Positions 15,352 to 22,838 of a stretch of DNA of 54,692 bases are shown here, one piece after another. The stretch covers positions 1-54,692 of IMG/VR virus record IMGVR_UViG_3300021375_000034; one strand, given 5' to 3'. This stretch comes from a virus. The notes below the pieces were generated by a model that ran no database searches, was not told the DNA's origin, and was given only the letters and a program-made list of their open reading frames with translations. Position numbers and translations under genes: made by a program. Numbering within the stretch: position 1 is the stretch's first letter; every line of letters begins with the position of its first letter.

Positions 15352-17819
15352 ACAGCAACTAATTGTTGCTTAATCTTATCTTTTACAGGTTGTTGTAATT
15401 TAGAAATTTCAGTTGCTAATGCTTTCAAGTCAACTGGCTTAGCTGGAGTTGCTGGTTGTTCTCCACCTGCTGCTGGTTGTTCTCCATCTTTACTAACCGG
15501 CATCGGTTCACCGGTTGCATCATTCTTTCCATCGTTGTTAGCATCAACAGGTGCTTCTGGTTCTTCGCCTGCTGCTGTTGCCGGCTGTTGTGCTGTTGCC
15601 GGCTGTTGTGCTGTTGCTGCTGCTGTTGCTGGTGCTTTAATTTTCATAGAATCATATGTACCTTTGATTACATCATCATTAACACCTAAGCCTTTAATTA
15701 TATTATATACTTCATCTGAATCTGTAGGACTTCCTGCTTTTTTCCAAGCAGTCATTAATTTTTCTGCTGTTACTGCTGTTGTAACTTGTTTAGCAGCGCC
15801 TGCAATACCTGCACCTGCTTTTCTTGCACCTTTGCCTATAGCGGCTCCTGCAATTTTAGCACCTTGTGCTGCTTTTGCTCCTGCTGCTTTAGCACCTTTA
15901 GCAACTGCGCCACCTACACCTTTTGCTGCTGCTCCTACTTTTGCTGCTGCTCCGGCAATTGCTCCTAGTGGATTTTCTTCAAGTTCTTGTCTATTGTAAT
16001 GACGAACAGCATCAAATGCACTTTCAAACATAAGTTTGTTTTCAAGCATGTGTGTGTTAACATTTTCTAATCTATTAAACAGTAGGTATACTTGTCCTTC
16101 TGATAATTTTTGACCTTTACTAATTTTACTTTCTTCTTTAGCAACTGCGCCTTCGCCAACAACAGTTTTATCTTGCATTGCTGTACCCATTGCAACCGCA
16201 GTTGCAGCAGCACCAATGCTTTTAGCAATATCTTGTTTAAGTGTATCAACGAGTGTAGCAACATCTGCTTTAGAATCTGCCGCAACACCTGAATACTGGT
16301 CCATAAAATCCATTAACTGTTTAAAGTCATCGTCTGATAAGTTTGCTTTATCAATGTTGTCCCATAAAGGGTGTGTTGGATTTGTAAACACTTCCTTAAT
16401 CATCATTACAGGATTACCATCAGCATCAACACCTTCAACACTAACCGTGCTTGAGAATGTAAGTGGTGGTTCAATATCTCCAACAGTTGAAGTAATTTCT
16501 GATTTAAACATGTCACCAACTTTAATTTCGTTACCATCAGGTAATGTAGTTGATGTTAGTGTTGGAGCATCTCCTGTCCAACTTGTAGCAAGTTCTTTGT
16601 TAGCAGAAATTTCAGTTCCCATAAACTTAGCATCTTGTAGTCCTTTTTCCATTTGAAATATTTTTTGTACATCATCTGGATCAAGTCCTTTACTTTCTGC
16701 CCATGCTTTTACTTCTGGAGAAATATTTGGTTCAGTATCAAAATTAATACCTGCTTCTTTTAATCGATCAGCCGTAACTGTTTCTGCGTCTACTGTTTTA
16801 ACATCAAATGAACTATCTGTACCACTGCTGCCTGCATCTTGATCACCATACTGGCCGTCATCGCCTGGTAGATCAGTTTTTTGTGAGTCAACTGATGTAG
16901 TAGTGGTTGTATCTCTTGCTAGATCTTGTCCTTCTAATCCTGCATAATCAGCAAGTGCATCTCTGCCACCTAGTTCGCCAATTTTCTTTGATGTGTCAGC
17001 AAACTGTTTCATTACAAGTTCTTGTTCTTCGCCGGAAAGATTCTTTGCTGCTGTTTCTAGTGCGTTTTGTGTTTTAAGTAAATCTTCAATTGCTTCTGGT
17101 GAAACGTCTTCAAGGCTAGTTGCACTCATCGCTTCTAGTCCGTTAACGTCAATTGTTTGTCCATCACTAGCAATAATAGCCTGTGAAATGTCTGGATCGA
17201 TAAGATCGCCAACTGCTTGAATTGCAGCACCAGCAGCAAAACCAACTGCACCAGTTTTAACTGATTTACCAATTGATGTTGAAAGTTCTTTACCTTGTAA
17301 AATGTCTTTTGTTGCTCTTGCTAAGAAACCTGCTACAGCACCGCCTAATGGTCCTCCTGCTAGTGCAGCAGCCGAAGTTAAAATAGCAACCGCTACAGTT
17401 GCTTTTCCTGGATTTTCTTTTGCCCAGTCACTAACCGCTTTTACGCCTTGTACTACTTTAGAATCTTTGTCGCCAATTTTTTGTTTAAGTTCATTGAACT
17501 TGGCATCCATGTTTTGTACAGGACCTGCCTTTTGAATAGCACTGCCAAGATCGTCAATTTTTTTGTTGATTGCACTTGCAAACTTACCTACAGCATCAGT
17601 ACCTTTACCTATTGCTGTTCTATTACCGCCTGCGGCAGTAGCACCTTGTTCAATGCTTGTGAATAGATTGTTAATTTGATCTGGTGTAAGTGTTGCTTCA
17701 GCAACCATACGCTCAAGATCTGCTACCCAAGGCTGAATAACCTTTTGCTCCAATAGGAGCATTTCAGGATCATTCCAAGATTCAGTAATATATTTTTGTT
17801 CTAGTTGTGCTAATCTCAT
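15348..17819 (-). CDS. Putative internal (ejected) head protein, 823 aa
   Basis: Unrecognised large virion-type protein. The N-terminus MRLAQLEQKYITE fits a T4 capsid-targeting peptide, with ITE (11-13) as a gp21 cleavage site like IAE in the T4 internal proteins. Residues 141-166 and 189-205 are hydrophobic Gly/Ala stretches that could insert in membranes. A disordered Asp/Ser/Thr-rich centre follows. The C-terminal part holds an Ala/Gly/Lys tract like histone H1 (about 625-680), a small helical AWKKAGSPTDSDEVY domain, Ala/Gln/Pro repeats and a calcium-loop-like DANNDGKND. It overlaps the upstream gene by ATGA. A protein packaged in the head and injected with DNA is my inference; a tail structural protein remains possible. 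Confidence 0.55.
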   Translation of the reverse strand: MRLAQLEQKYITESWNDPEMLLLEQKVIQPWVADLERMVAEATLTPDQINNLFTSIEQGATAAGGNRTAIGKGTDAVGKFASAINKKIDDLGSAIQKAGPVQNMDAKFNELKQKIGDKDSKVVQGVKAVSDWAKENPGKATVAVAILTSAAALAGGPLGGAVAGFLARATKDILQGKELSTSIGKSVKTGAVGFAAGAAIQAVGDLIDPDISQAIIASDGQTIDVNGLEAMSATSLEDVSPEAIEDLLKTQNALETAAKNLSGEEQELVMKQFADTSKKIGELGGRDALADYAGLEGQDLARDTTTTTSVDSQKTDLPGDDGQYGDQDAGSSGTDSSFDVKTVDAETVTADRLKEAGINFDTEPNISPEVKAWAESKGLDPDDVQKIFQMEKGLQDAKFMGTEISANKELATSWTGDAPTLTSTTLPDGNEIKVGDMFKSEITSTVGDIEPPLTFSSTVSVEGVDADGNPVMMIKEVFTNPTHPLWDNIDKANLSDDDFKQLMDFMDQYSGVAADSKADVATLVDTLKQDIAKSIGAAATAVAMGTAMQDKTVVGEGAVAKEESKISKGQKLSEGQVYLLFNRLENVNTHMLENKLMFESAFDAVRHYNRQELEENPLGAIAGAAAKVGAAAKGVGGAVAKGAKAAGAKAAQGAKIAGAAIGKGARKAGAGIAGAAKQVTTAVTAEKLMTAWKKAGSPTDSDEVYNIIKGLGVNDDVIKGTYDSMKIKAPATAAATAQQPATAQQPATAAGEEPEAPVDANNDGKNDATGEPMPVSKDGEQPAAGGEQPATPAKPVDLKALATEISKLQQPVKDKIKQQLVAV

Positions 17820-18688
17820 ATCATCATCGCCAATTGTTTTTTGTCCGCAGGATTTAGCTCGTCAATTTGCTTCTGTATTTCCGCTGGAATTTCACCTGGG
17901 GCTGCTGTTGCTTGTGCTGCGGGTTGATCGCCTGCTGTTGACGCTGTATTCGCGTCTGTGGCACCATCTGTGCCTGTTTTAGCTTTGTTATATGCTTGTT
18001 TAAAACTTGAAGCAAAGCCACCTGCACCTGGCTTACCTGCATCAGCTGGATCTACTTTGCCTGCACTAGGTGCTGCAATGCCACCTTCGTCTGATGCAAT
18101 CTTGTCTTTAGCTGCTGCCATAAAAATTTTGTCTAGTTGTGCACCACTAAAGCCTTCTGCAATAGTTGTCATGCTTGAACGATCAATACTTGCTGCTAAA
18201 TTTGTGTTACCTGCTTTTGCTTGTGCTTGATCTGTTTGTGTTGGAATTGGTGCTGTCTTTGCTGCCGGTTTTGCTGCTACCTTTGCGGCTGCATTTTTTG
18301 CTCCCTGTGCAACGTTAGTTGCGGCGCCAGCCGCCGCGGAAGCTGCTTTTTTAACACCTTTTGCTGCTGCTCCTACTGCTGCACCAGCTTTTTGTGCCAT
18401 AGTAGGATCTTTCATTGCTGCTTCTGCACCTTTAGTAGGATATCCGTTTTTCTTTAAGAAAGAAATTACAAGTTCTGGAGTTGCTCCCTCTGGACCACCT
18501 ACTTTACCTAGAAATAAATCAAACTTGTCTGATATCTCGTTAGCCATAGCCCCAACTTCAAGTTTACCTTGAGCTCTACGCCCAGTTCTACCAGGTACAA
18601 ACGATTGTGCCTTAGCACCAATCTTACCTAATACTCCCATAGGACGTTCATCTAACTGTTGTTCGATAAGTATTTCTTCAAGTCTCAT
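17816..18688 (-). CDS. Putative internal (ejected) head protein, 290 aa
   Basis: Smaller relative in style of the next gene: it starts MRLEEILIEQQ, where LIE (7-9) fits gp21 cleavage after a short capsid-targeting peptide. A basic segment (GKIGAKAQSFVPGRTGRRAQGK, 21-42, given here only as a range beyond its first residues) is followed by a helical PELVISFLKKNGYPT element, an Ala/Lys-rich tract (99-145) and a disordered Ala/Gly/Pro tail that ends in DELNPADKKQLAMMI. The start is the first gene after the 640-nt non-coding region, behind an AATAAATAC late motif 29 nt upstream, and its stop overlaps the next start (ATGA). DNA-binding or injected protein is inferred from composition and N-terminus; no family was recognised. 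Confidence 0.5.
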   Translation of the reverse strand: MRLEEILIEQQLDERPMGVLGKIGAKAQSFVPGRTGRRAQGKLEVGAMANEISDKFDLFLGKVGGPEGATPELVISFLKKNGYPTKGAEAAMKDPTMAQKAGAAVGAAAKGVKKAASAAAGAATNVAQGAKNAAAKVAAKPAAKTAPIPTQTDQAQAKAGNTNLAASIDRSSMTTIAEGFSGAQLDKIFMAAAKDKIASDEGGIAAPSAGKVDPADAGKPGAGGFASSFKQAYNKAKTGTDGATDANTASTAGDQPAAQATAAPGEIPAEIQKQIDELNPADKKQLAMMI

Positions 18689-18715
18689 GCCGATAATTCC
18701 ATGTATTTCATATAT

Positions 18716-18725
18716 GTATTTATTT
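18716..18725 (-). promoter_or_regulatory. Late promoter AAATAAATAC
   Basis: Minus strand AAATAAATAC, directly after the GAACAGC hairpin and about 28 nt before the start codon of the 290-residue gene. Expected start near 18711, giving a leader of about 23 nt. Confidence 0.55.
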
Positions 18726-18728
18726 AAA

Positions 18729-18746
18729 GAACAGCTAAAGCTGTTC
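18729..18746 (-). terminator. Hairpin, possible terminator
   Basis: Perfect 7-bp stem GAACAGC/GCTGTTC with loop TTTA (minus strand), followed by TTTAAA. The short T run makes it a weak terminator; it separates upstream minus transcripts from the late promoter just after it. Confidence 0.45.
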
Positions 18747-18808
18747 TGCGTTTTCGCTATCGCTCAACGCCTGTTGCTTCGCTATTACTTATGCGAAAGT
18801 AAATCAGT

Positions 18809-18825
18809 GTTAAAATTATTTTAAC
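18809..18825. repeat. Palindrome GTTAAAATTATTTTAAC
   Basis: Perfect 8-bp arms around a single central T. Together with the AACTGC-gaa-GCAGTT hairpin at 18830-18844 it makes a run of inverted repeats. It could be a protein binding site. Confidence 0.6.
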
Positions 18826-18842
18826 TATTAACTGCGAAGCAG

Positions 18843-18878
18843 TTTTAACATTATCTAGATTGTATGGTCACAATTAGC
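18843..18878 (+). repeat. Imperfect direct repeat, copy 1
   Basis: Starts TTTTAACATTATCTAGATT and ends GTCACAATTAGC. About three quarters of the positions match copy 2 at 18902-18938. Lies within the non-coding region. Confidence 0.5.
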
Positions 18879-18901
18879 CCGTTGTCGGGGCCAAAGGTGT
18901 G

Positions 18902-18938
18902 TTTTGAACATTATCTGAGTTCGCACAGTCACAATAGC
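18902..18938 (+). repeat. Imperfect direct repeat, copy 2
   Basis: Starts TTTTGAACATTATCTGAGTT and ends GTCACAATAGC. Shares AACATTATCT and GTCACAAT with copy 1, 59 nt apart start to start. Confidence 0.5.
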
Positions 18939-19028
18939 GTTAGATCTACAATGCATTTAATTTTACATAGCGTAGGCGGTTATCCGTTACCTACTCAATC
19001 CGTCTTAGTATCTTATGTACAACGGCAG

Positions 19029-19057
19029 TTTACTATACAAACGCTAACTTATATAAT
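19029..19057 (+). promoter_or_regulatory. Possible sigma70 promoter on the plus strand
   Basis: TTTACT (19029-19034), 17 nt, TATAAT (19052-19057). The transcript would run through the rest of the non-coding region and antisense to the SegE-like gene. No plus-strand gene follows it, so it is either chance or drives a small RNA. Confidence 0.35.
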
Positions 19058-19136
19058 AAACCTGCGAGAATTACTCGCTCATTTAGCCTATTTAAATTAC
19101 TTCTATTAATATACAGCAAACCGGTTCTACGTAGGC

Positions 19137-19176
19137 GTATCCGATCAGCGTCCTGTTAAGGATAGTGCTGTTATAC
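19137..19176 (+). repeat. Long imperfect stem-loop
   Basis: Nested pairings GTAT/ATAC, CAGC/GCTG and TCCT/AGGA around the loop GTTA, with small internal loops. It is the most extended foldback in the non-coding region and downstream of the possible plus-strand promoter. Confidence 0.45.
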
Positions 19177-19330
19177 CTCTGCCGTTAACCAGAATTCCTT
19201 ACCGTCACACATCAGAACGGGCTTAGGGCCACATAATTGCGCCGTGGCGGGCTTATTTAACGGTGTTTGAGCTGTTTTGTTAGCCTTGGGATATATTGTG
19301 TATTAGTTGTGGTTCTGTATAAAATGCAAA

Positions 19331-19771
19331 TTAAGAGTCATTTAATCGTTTAATTTCTTCTTTTAATAGTTTAGAACTGCCTACTCTTACATTGATTATT
19401 CCATTGTAATATTCGTCTGATTCTAATACTCTACGATCAAATTGTTCCTTTGCCTCTATGTAACTAAGTACGCCTCTGCTTGGACAGTAGTGTAATATTT
19501 CTCTGGTAAATTTTTCTTTGCCTAACTTCTCTACATCTGCTAGTAGATGTTCACTAGATCCCCAATAGTCTCTCCAGTCACTTTCTACTTTTGAACGTCT
19601 TTTATTTTTTTTGCCCTTGAGTGGTGGGCGTGTTTTTTTGAATTTTGCTAGTTTTTTGCCTATGTATTTTCTGTCGTTAGTAAGATTTGTAATCAGATAG
19701 ACAAACCCTTCACAGTCTTCTGGAAGTTCTTTAATCTTCTTCTTTTGGTAAGTCCATTCTGACGTCATCAT
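19331..19771 (-). CDS. SegE-like GIY-YIG endonuclease
   Basis: Candidate DNA endonuclease of the free-standing Seg type that helps phages spread DNA near the gene. The GIY-like FVYLI (23-27) and YIG-like KYIG (35-38) are spaced as in GIY-YIG domains. W69/Y69-region residues (RDYWGSS) and a YIEAKEQ segment with the likely catalytic Glu (E106) complete the SegE-like pattern. A Lys/Arg-rich loop (39-62) separates them, as in SegE relatives. The start overlaps the 89-residue gene by 41 nt; ribosome binding is weak. Downstream is a 640-nt non-coding region, often seen with mobile homing genes. Activity is not provable from sequence. Confidence 0.65.
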   Translation of the reverse strand: MMTSEWTYQKKKIKELPEDCEGFVYLITNLTNDRKYIGKKLAKFKKTRPPLKGKKNKRRSKVESDWRDYWGSSEHLLADVEKLGKEKFTREILHYCPSRGVLSYIEAKEQFDRRVLESDEYYNGIINVRVGSSKLLKEEIKRLNDS

Positions 19772-20000
19772 TAGTAGTTACTTTCTTGGGACGTCCGACC
19801 TGGCCTTTTCTGGCTAACTTTCTCTCTGATCGTTTCTCTTGTACTTCTAGCCTTCGTTGACTTGCATGTTTTCTAATTTCACTCAGCCAAAATCTTGCCT
19901 TAATTCCTGCTTCATCACTACCATGATACTCAAAGCGATCCTGCCACTTAAAGTATTTTTGAAATGCTTCAATCATTTGGTCATGTGAATCTGTTGCCAT
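19731..20000 (-). CDS. Small basic protein with AT-hook-like motif (89 aa)
   Basis: The N-terminal half (MATDSHDQMIEAFQKYF...) is a mixed helical domain with aromatic residues; the second half is very basic (RRLEVQEKRSERKLARK) and ends with GRPKK, an AT-hook-like minor-groove motif. It starts just after the gp46 stop and overlaps the SegE-like gene by 41 nt. A DNA-binding accessory of the recombination cluster is a reasonable guess; no family was identified. The long overlap with the next gene is unusual. Confidence 0.5.
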   Translation of the reverse strand: MATDSHDQMIEAFQKYFKWQDRFEYHGSDEAGIKARFWLSEIRKHASQRRLEVQEKRSERKLARKGQVGRPKKVTTNDDVRMDLPKEED

Positions 20001-20002
20001 AC

Positions 20003-21778
20003 CTATTCCACAATTTCAACATCATTACTATAAGATGTAAAACCGTTTTCTTTGATTACTTTTAGTACGTGATTAACACGACTTGTTAAATCATCTCTAT
20101 GACTGATTAAGAACACATTTTTCTGTCTTTCTCTAGTCATTTTCTTAAGGATACCAATACTAGATTCTACTCCAGCACTATCCATACCACTATCTACAAG
20201 CTCATCTATGAATAATAAGTTAATGCTGTGATATAAACTTTCCCATACATCACGGAATGCCCAACTCATAGATAAAATAAGTCTGTTACGTTCACCTCTA
20301 CTTAAATTGTCAAAGTCTAAATCTTGTCCTAGCTGTGTAATTACAACGCTAAGATCATTTTGAAACTCGACAATATGCGGCAAACCAATTTTTGCCAAGT
20401 AATATGTAATACGCTGATTTAGATATGCAAGATTTTGCTCAATAATTTTCTTACGAACAAAACTGTCTTTGTTTGTTAACAGTTTGTACAAAAAGTCCTG
20501 ATGATCTTTTACTTTTGTTAATTCATTAAGTAGATCAAAACTTACTTCCTGTATTGCAGTATCTTTTAATTCTGTAATTTGCTCGCTATAAGGATTAACA
20601 TCATCTTTCTTTGCTTGTAAATCTTTTTCTAATCCTTCAACTGTGCTTCTATGTTGCAATGCTTGTTCAAGTGTGTCATATTGTGTAGGTGGACAACCTT
20701 CTAGCTCACCAATGTCTGCAATAACAGTTTGATGTTCTTCTAGTTGTGTACTATTAGCAAGAATTTGCGCAGCCGCTTCTTGCTTTTGTTCTTCTTTAGC
20801 ACCGAGAATTTCTTCTTGCTTTTTATCATGTAATTCTTGTCCACAAGTATGACACTTGTGTTCTTTAAGCAATACAATTTCATTATCTAATTTTTCAATT
20901 AGTTTTTCTTGTTTAGAATCATCAGCTTCAATGTTAGCAATCCAACGTTTTGCTTCTGCAATCGTTGACTGCTTTTTATTAAAATCGTCTAAACATTTGT
21001 GTGCTTCAATTTCTGCATCAATATCAATTTCTTGTAAAATTTTAATACTTGACTCAAGTTCGTCAATTGCAGATACCTTTTGATCTTCCCACATACGCTG
21101 TTTGCGTTCTAACGATTCGATGTTTTGTTGAATTTTTTCGTTAGATATTTTAACAGTTTCAATTCTTGTATTCTCAGAGCTCATCTTGTCTCTGTTAATT
21201 TTCATTTCTTCTTTAAGACACTCAGCTTTTTCAGATAACAATGTAATACCTAGCAACTGTTCAATAATTGCCCGCTGATCATTATTTTTTAATGCAAGGA
21301 AAGGTTCGGTGTATGTGTTTAGTGCAATGAGATGCTTAAACATATCATGCGACATACCAAATAGTTCTTCAATTACTTTTTGTGTTTCTCTACTATCGCC
21401 TTGACTTTCATCAGAATCTTCTTCAAAGTCTTTACCGTTAATAGTAAACTTTGTAATATTAGGCTTTCTACCACGCTCAATCTTATAGTCAACTCCATCT
21501 TTTTCAAAGTTGATTGTAACAAGCATTCCTTTGCCGTTGATCTTATTAATAAGATTATCACGCTTAATGTTTGTTAATGCATTACCATAGATTGCGTAAC
21601 TAAGTGCGTTGACGATAGTAGTTTTACCAGTGCCGTTTCTAGAACCGCTATCGTCACCACCTAGGTCTAGGTTCTCACCTAGTACAAGCGTTAATTCACC
21701 TTTGTCAAAATTAATTGCTTGAGTCTGGTTGCCCACACTCATAAAATTCTTTACTGTTAGGTCTTTAATTTTTATCAT
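20003..21778 (-). CDS. gp46: Recombination nuclease ATPase subunit gp46
   Basis: SbcC/Rad50-type ATPase that with gp47 resects DNA ends for T4-style recombination-dependent replication. A P-loop region GSRNGTGKTT (45-54) is preceded by an inserted loop (GENLDLGGDD). The coiled-coil arms (about 180-450) are broken by the zinc hook C309-H-T-C312. The ABC signature LSRGER (492-497) and Walker B LLFIDE (521-526) follow. 591 aa, near T4 gp46 (560). Its start overlaps the gp47 stop by ATGA, so the two subunits are translationally coupled. Confidence 0.93.
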   Translation of the reverse strand: MIKIKDLTVKNFMSVGNQTQAINFDKGELTLVLGENLDLGGDDSGSRNGTGKTTIVNALSYAIYGNALTNIKRDNLINKINGKGMLVTINFEKDGVDYKIERGRKPNITKFTINGKDFEEDSDESQGDSRETQKVIEELFGMSHDMFKHLIALNTYTEPFLALKNNDQRAIIEQLLGITLLSEKAECLKEEMKINRDKMSSENTRIETVKISNEKIQQNIESLERKQRMWEDQKVSAIDELESSIKILQEIDIDAEIEAHKCLDDFNKKQSTIAEAKRWIANIEADDSKQEKLIEKLDNEIVLLKEHKCHTCGQELHDKKQEEILGAKEEQKQEAAAQILANSTQLEEHQTVIADIGELEGCPPTQYDTLEQALQHRSTVEGLEKDLQAKKDDVNPYSEQITELKDTAIQEVSFDLLNELTKVKDHQDFLYKLLTNKDSFVRKKIIEQNLAYLNQRITYYLAKIGLPHIVEFQNDLSVVITQLGQDLDFDNLSRGERNRLILSMSWAFRDVWESLYHSINLLFIDELVDSGMDSAGVESSIGILKKMTRERQKNVFLISHRDDLTSRVNHVLKVIKENGFTSYSNDVEIVE

Positions 21779-22797
21779 TGATTACGTCCAAGGTCCCTAT
21801 ATATCTCTACCAGCATACGTTTGTCAACAGTATCACTATCAATTGCTTCGATTTGATTCATAACAATAGTGTCAACACTTTCAAACGTAAGATCAATAGG
21901 ATCAACGTTTGATTCTACTTCTACCTTTTCTGGTATAAGACTTAGTTCTCTAAGTTTGTATTGTGGAATAAAAGTTTCTCTAATAAAGTTTGCTTCTTCA
22001 AAACTAATAGGCACATCAATTGTAACTCGACAGTGCATATTTTCACCTAAGTTAGAATCAGGATCTTCAAGAAGCTGACTTAATTTGTATGTTCTAAACA
22101 CAGGTTGCTTTGGCCATGTTTTATATTCAGGAGTTCCTCCCCAATCTAAAAACATCATGCCACGTTCATCATCCCATGCATCTGCATAGTTGTGTGGAAA
22201 TGCATTACCGATGTATGTTACATTACCTTTAGTTTGTCTTTTATGAAAGTGTCCGCTAAACACATATTCTTGATTTACAAAATGATCTGCCTGAAGTGTT
22301 CCATGGTCAGGCATCTGTACCATAGCATTCATATAAAACAGAGGAAGTTCAAAGTGTCCAAATACATACCTACTTTTAATTTTAGGCACCATCTTCCATT
22401 CTTCACCTACTAACCAAGGAAGTAATGTTACTTCGCCTTCTGTAAAAATATCTGTAATAGGAATGATGTTTGGAAACAATCGCATAAACTCAATAGAGTT
22501 AATTTCACGTTTGTCTTTGTAAAATAAATCATGGTTACCTACCATGAAGTAAGTCTTCTCGAATGTTTCGTTAATTCTTTCTAAATTAGAAACTGTGTAG
22601 TTCATTGTGCTAACATCTGTAGTAGCACGATTATGATGCCAGTCTCCTAAAAATATGCAAGTTTCTGCACCAGCGGCTTTTGCTTCATCACAAAACCACT
22701 TTACGAATTCCTCGCAGTCCATGTTATGCGTTCTGCTGCCACCTTTCATACCAAAGTGTATATCAGTGAAGCAGGCTGCTTTCTTAAATAACGGCAT
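21775..22797 (-). CDS. gp47: Recombination nuclease subunit gp47
   Basis: Mre11/SbcD-type metallophosphoesterase, catalytic partner of gp46. Metal-binding motifs appear in order: D12-I-H14, GDWH with D52 and H54, GNHD (87-90), GHFE with H148 and SGHFH with H183/H185. 340 aa, as in T4 gp47 (339). A strong AAGGAG site precedes the ATG. Its place between gp55 and gp46 suggests one transcript for recombination and late-gene control. Confidence 0.93.
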   Translation of the reverse strand: MPLFKKAACFTDIHFGMKGGSRTHNMDCEEFVKWFCDEAKAAGAETCIFLGDWHHNRATTDVSTMNYTVSNLERINETFEKTYFMVGNHDLFYKDKREINSIEFMRLFPNIIPITDIFTEGEVTLLPWLVGEEWKMVPKIKSRYVFGHFELPLFYMNAMVQMPDHGTLQADHFVNQEYVFSGHFHKRQTKGNVTYIGNAFPHNYADAWDDERGMMFLDWGGTPEYKTWPKQPVFRTYKLSQLLEDPDSNLGENMHCRVTIDVPISFEEANFIRETFIPQYKLRELSLIPEKVEVESNVDPIDLTFESVDTIVMNQIEAIDSDTVDKRMLVEIYRDLGRNQ

Positions 22798-22838
22798 TTT
22801 TACTCCTTATGTTATTGTAACTAACTTTAAGCAGTTTG

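Larger units (their letters stand above)
18689..19330 (-). other. Hairpin-rich non-coding region
   Basis: No convincing gene in 640 nt between the SegE-like gene and the putative internal-protein pair. It holds a GAACAGC/GCTGTTC hairpin, the palindrome GTTAAAATTATTTTAAC, an AACTGC/GCAGTT hairpin, two imperfect 36-nt direct repeats, a GCGAG/CTCGC hairpin, a long imperfect stem-loop at 19137-19176 and one plus-strand promoter-like sequence. Composition is visibly less A-rich than the neighbouring genes. It could be an RNA gene, a recombination or replication element, or the remains of a mobile element linked to the GIY-YIG gene beside it. Confidence 0.5.

Noticed and set aside
15535-15999. 154-codon plus-strand Ala/Cys-rich frame
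   Set aside because: Antisense of the Ala/Gly repeats in the 823-residue gene; no ribosome binding site.
18864-19109. 81-codon plus-strand reading frame in the non-coding block
   Set aside because: No ribosome binding site, composition unlike neighbouring proteins, and it crosses repeats and the promoter-like sequence.
18689-19330. tRNA gene or phage attachment site
   Set aside because: No cloverleaf with a proper T-arm could be drawn on either strand, and no integrase is present.
18689-19771. Group I intron with a GIY-YIG homing gene
   Set aside because: Neither flank is a split exon: the genes on both sides have complete starts and ends, and the conserved intron core could not be recognised.
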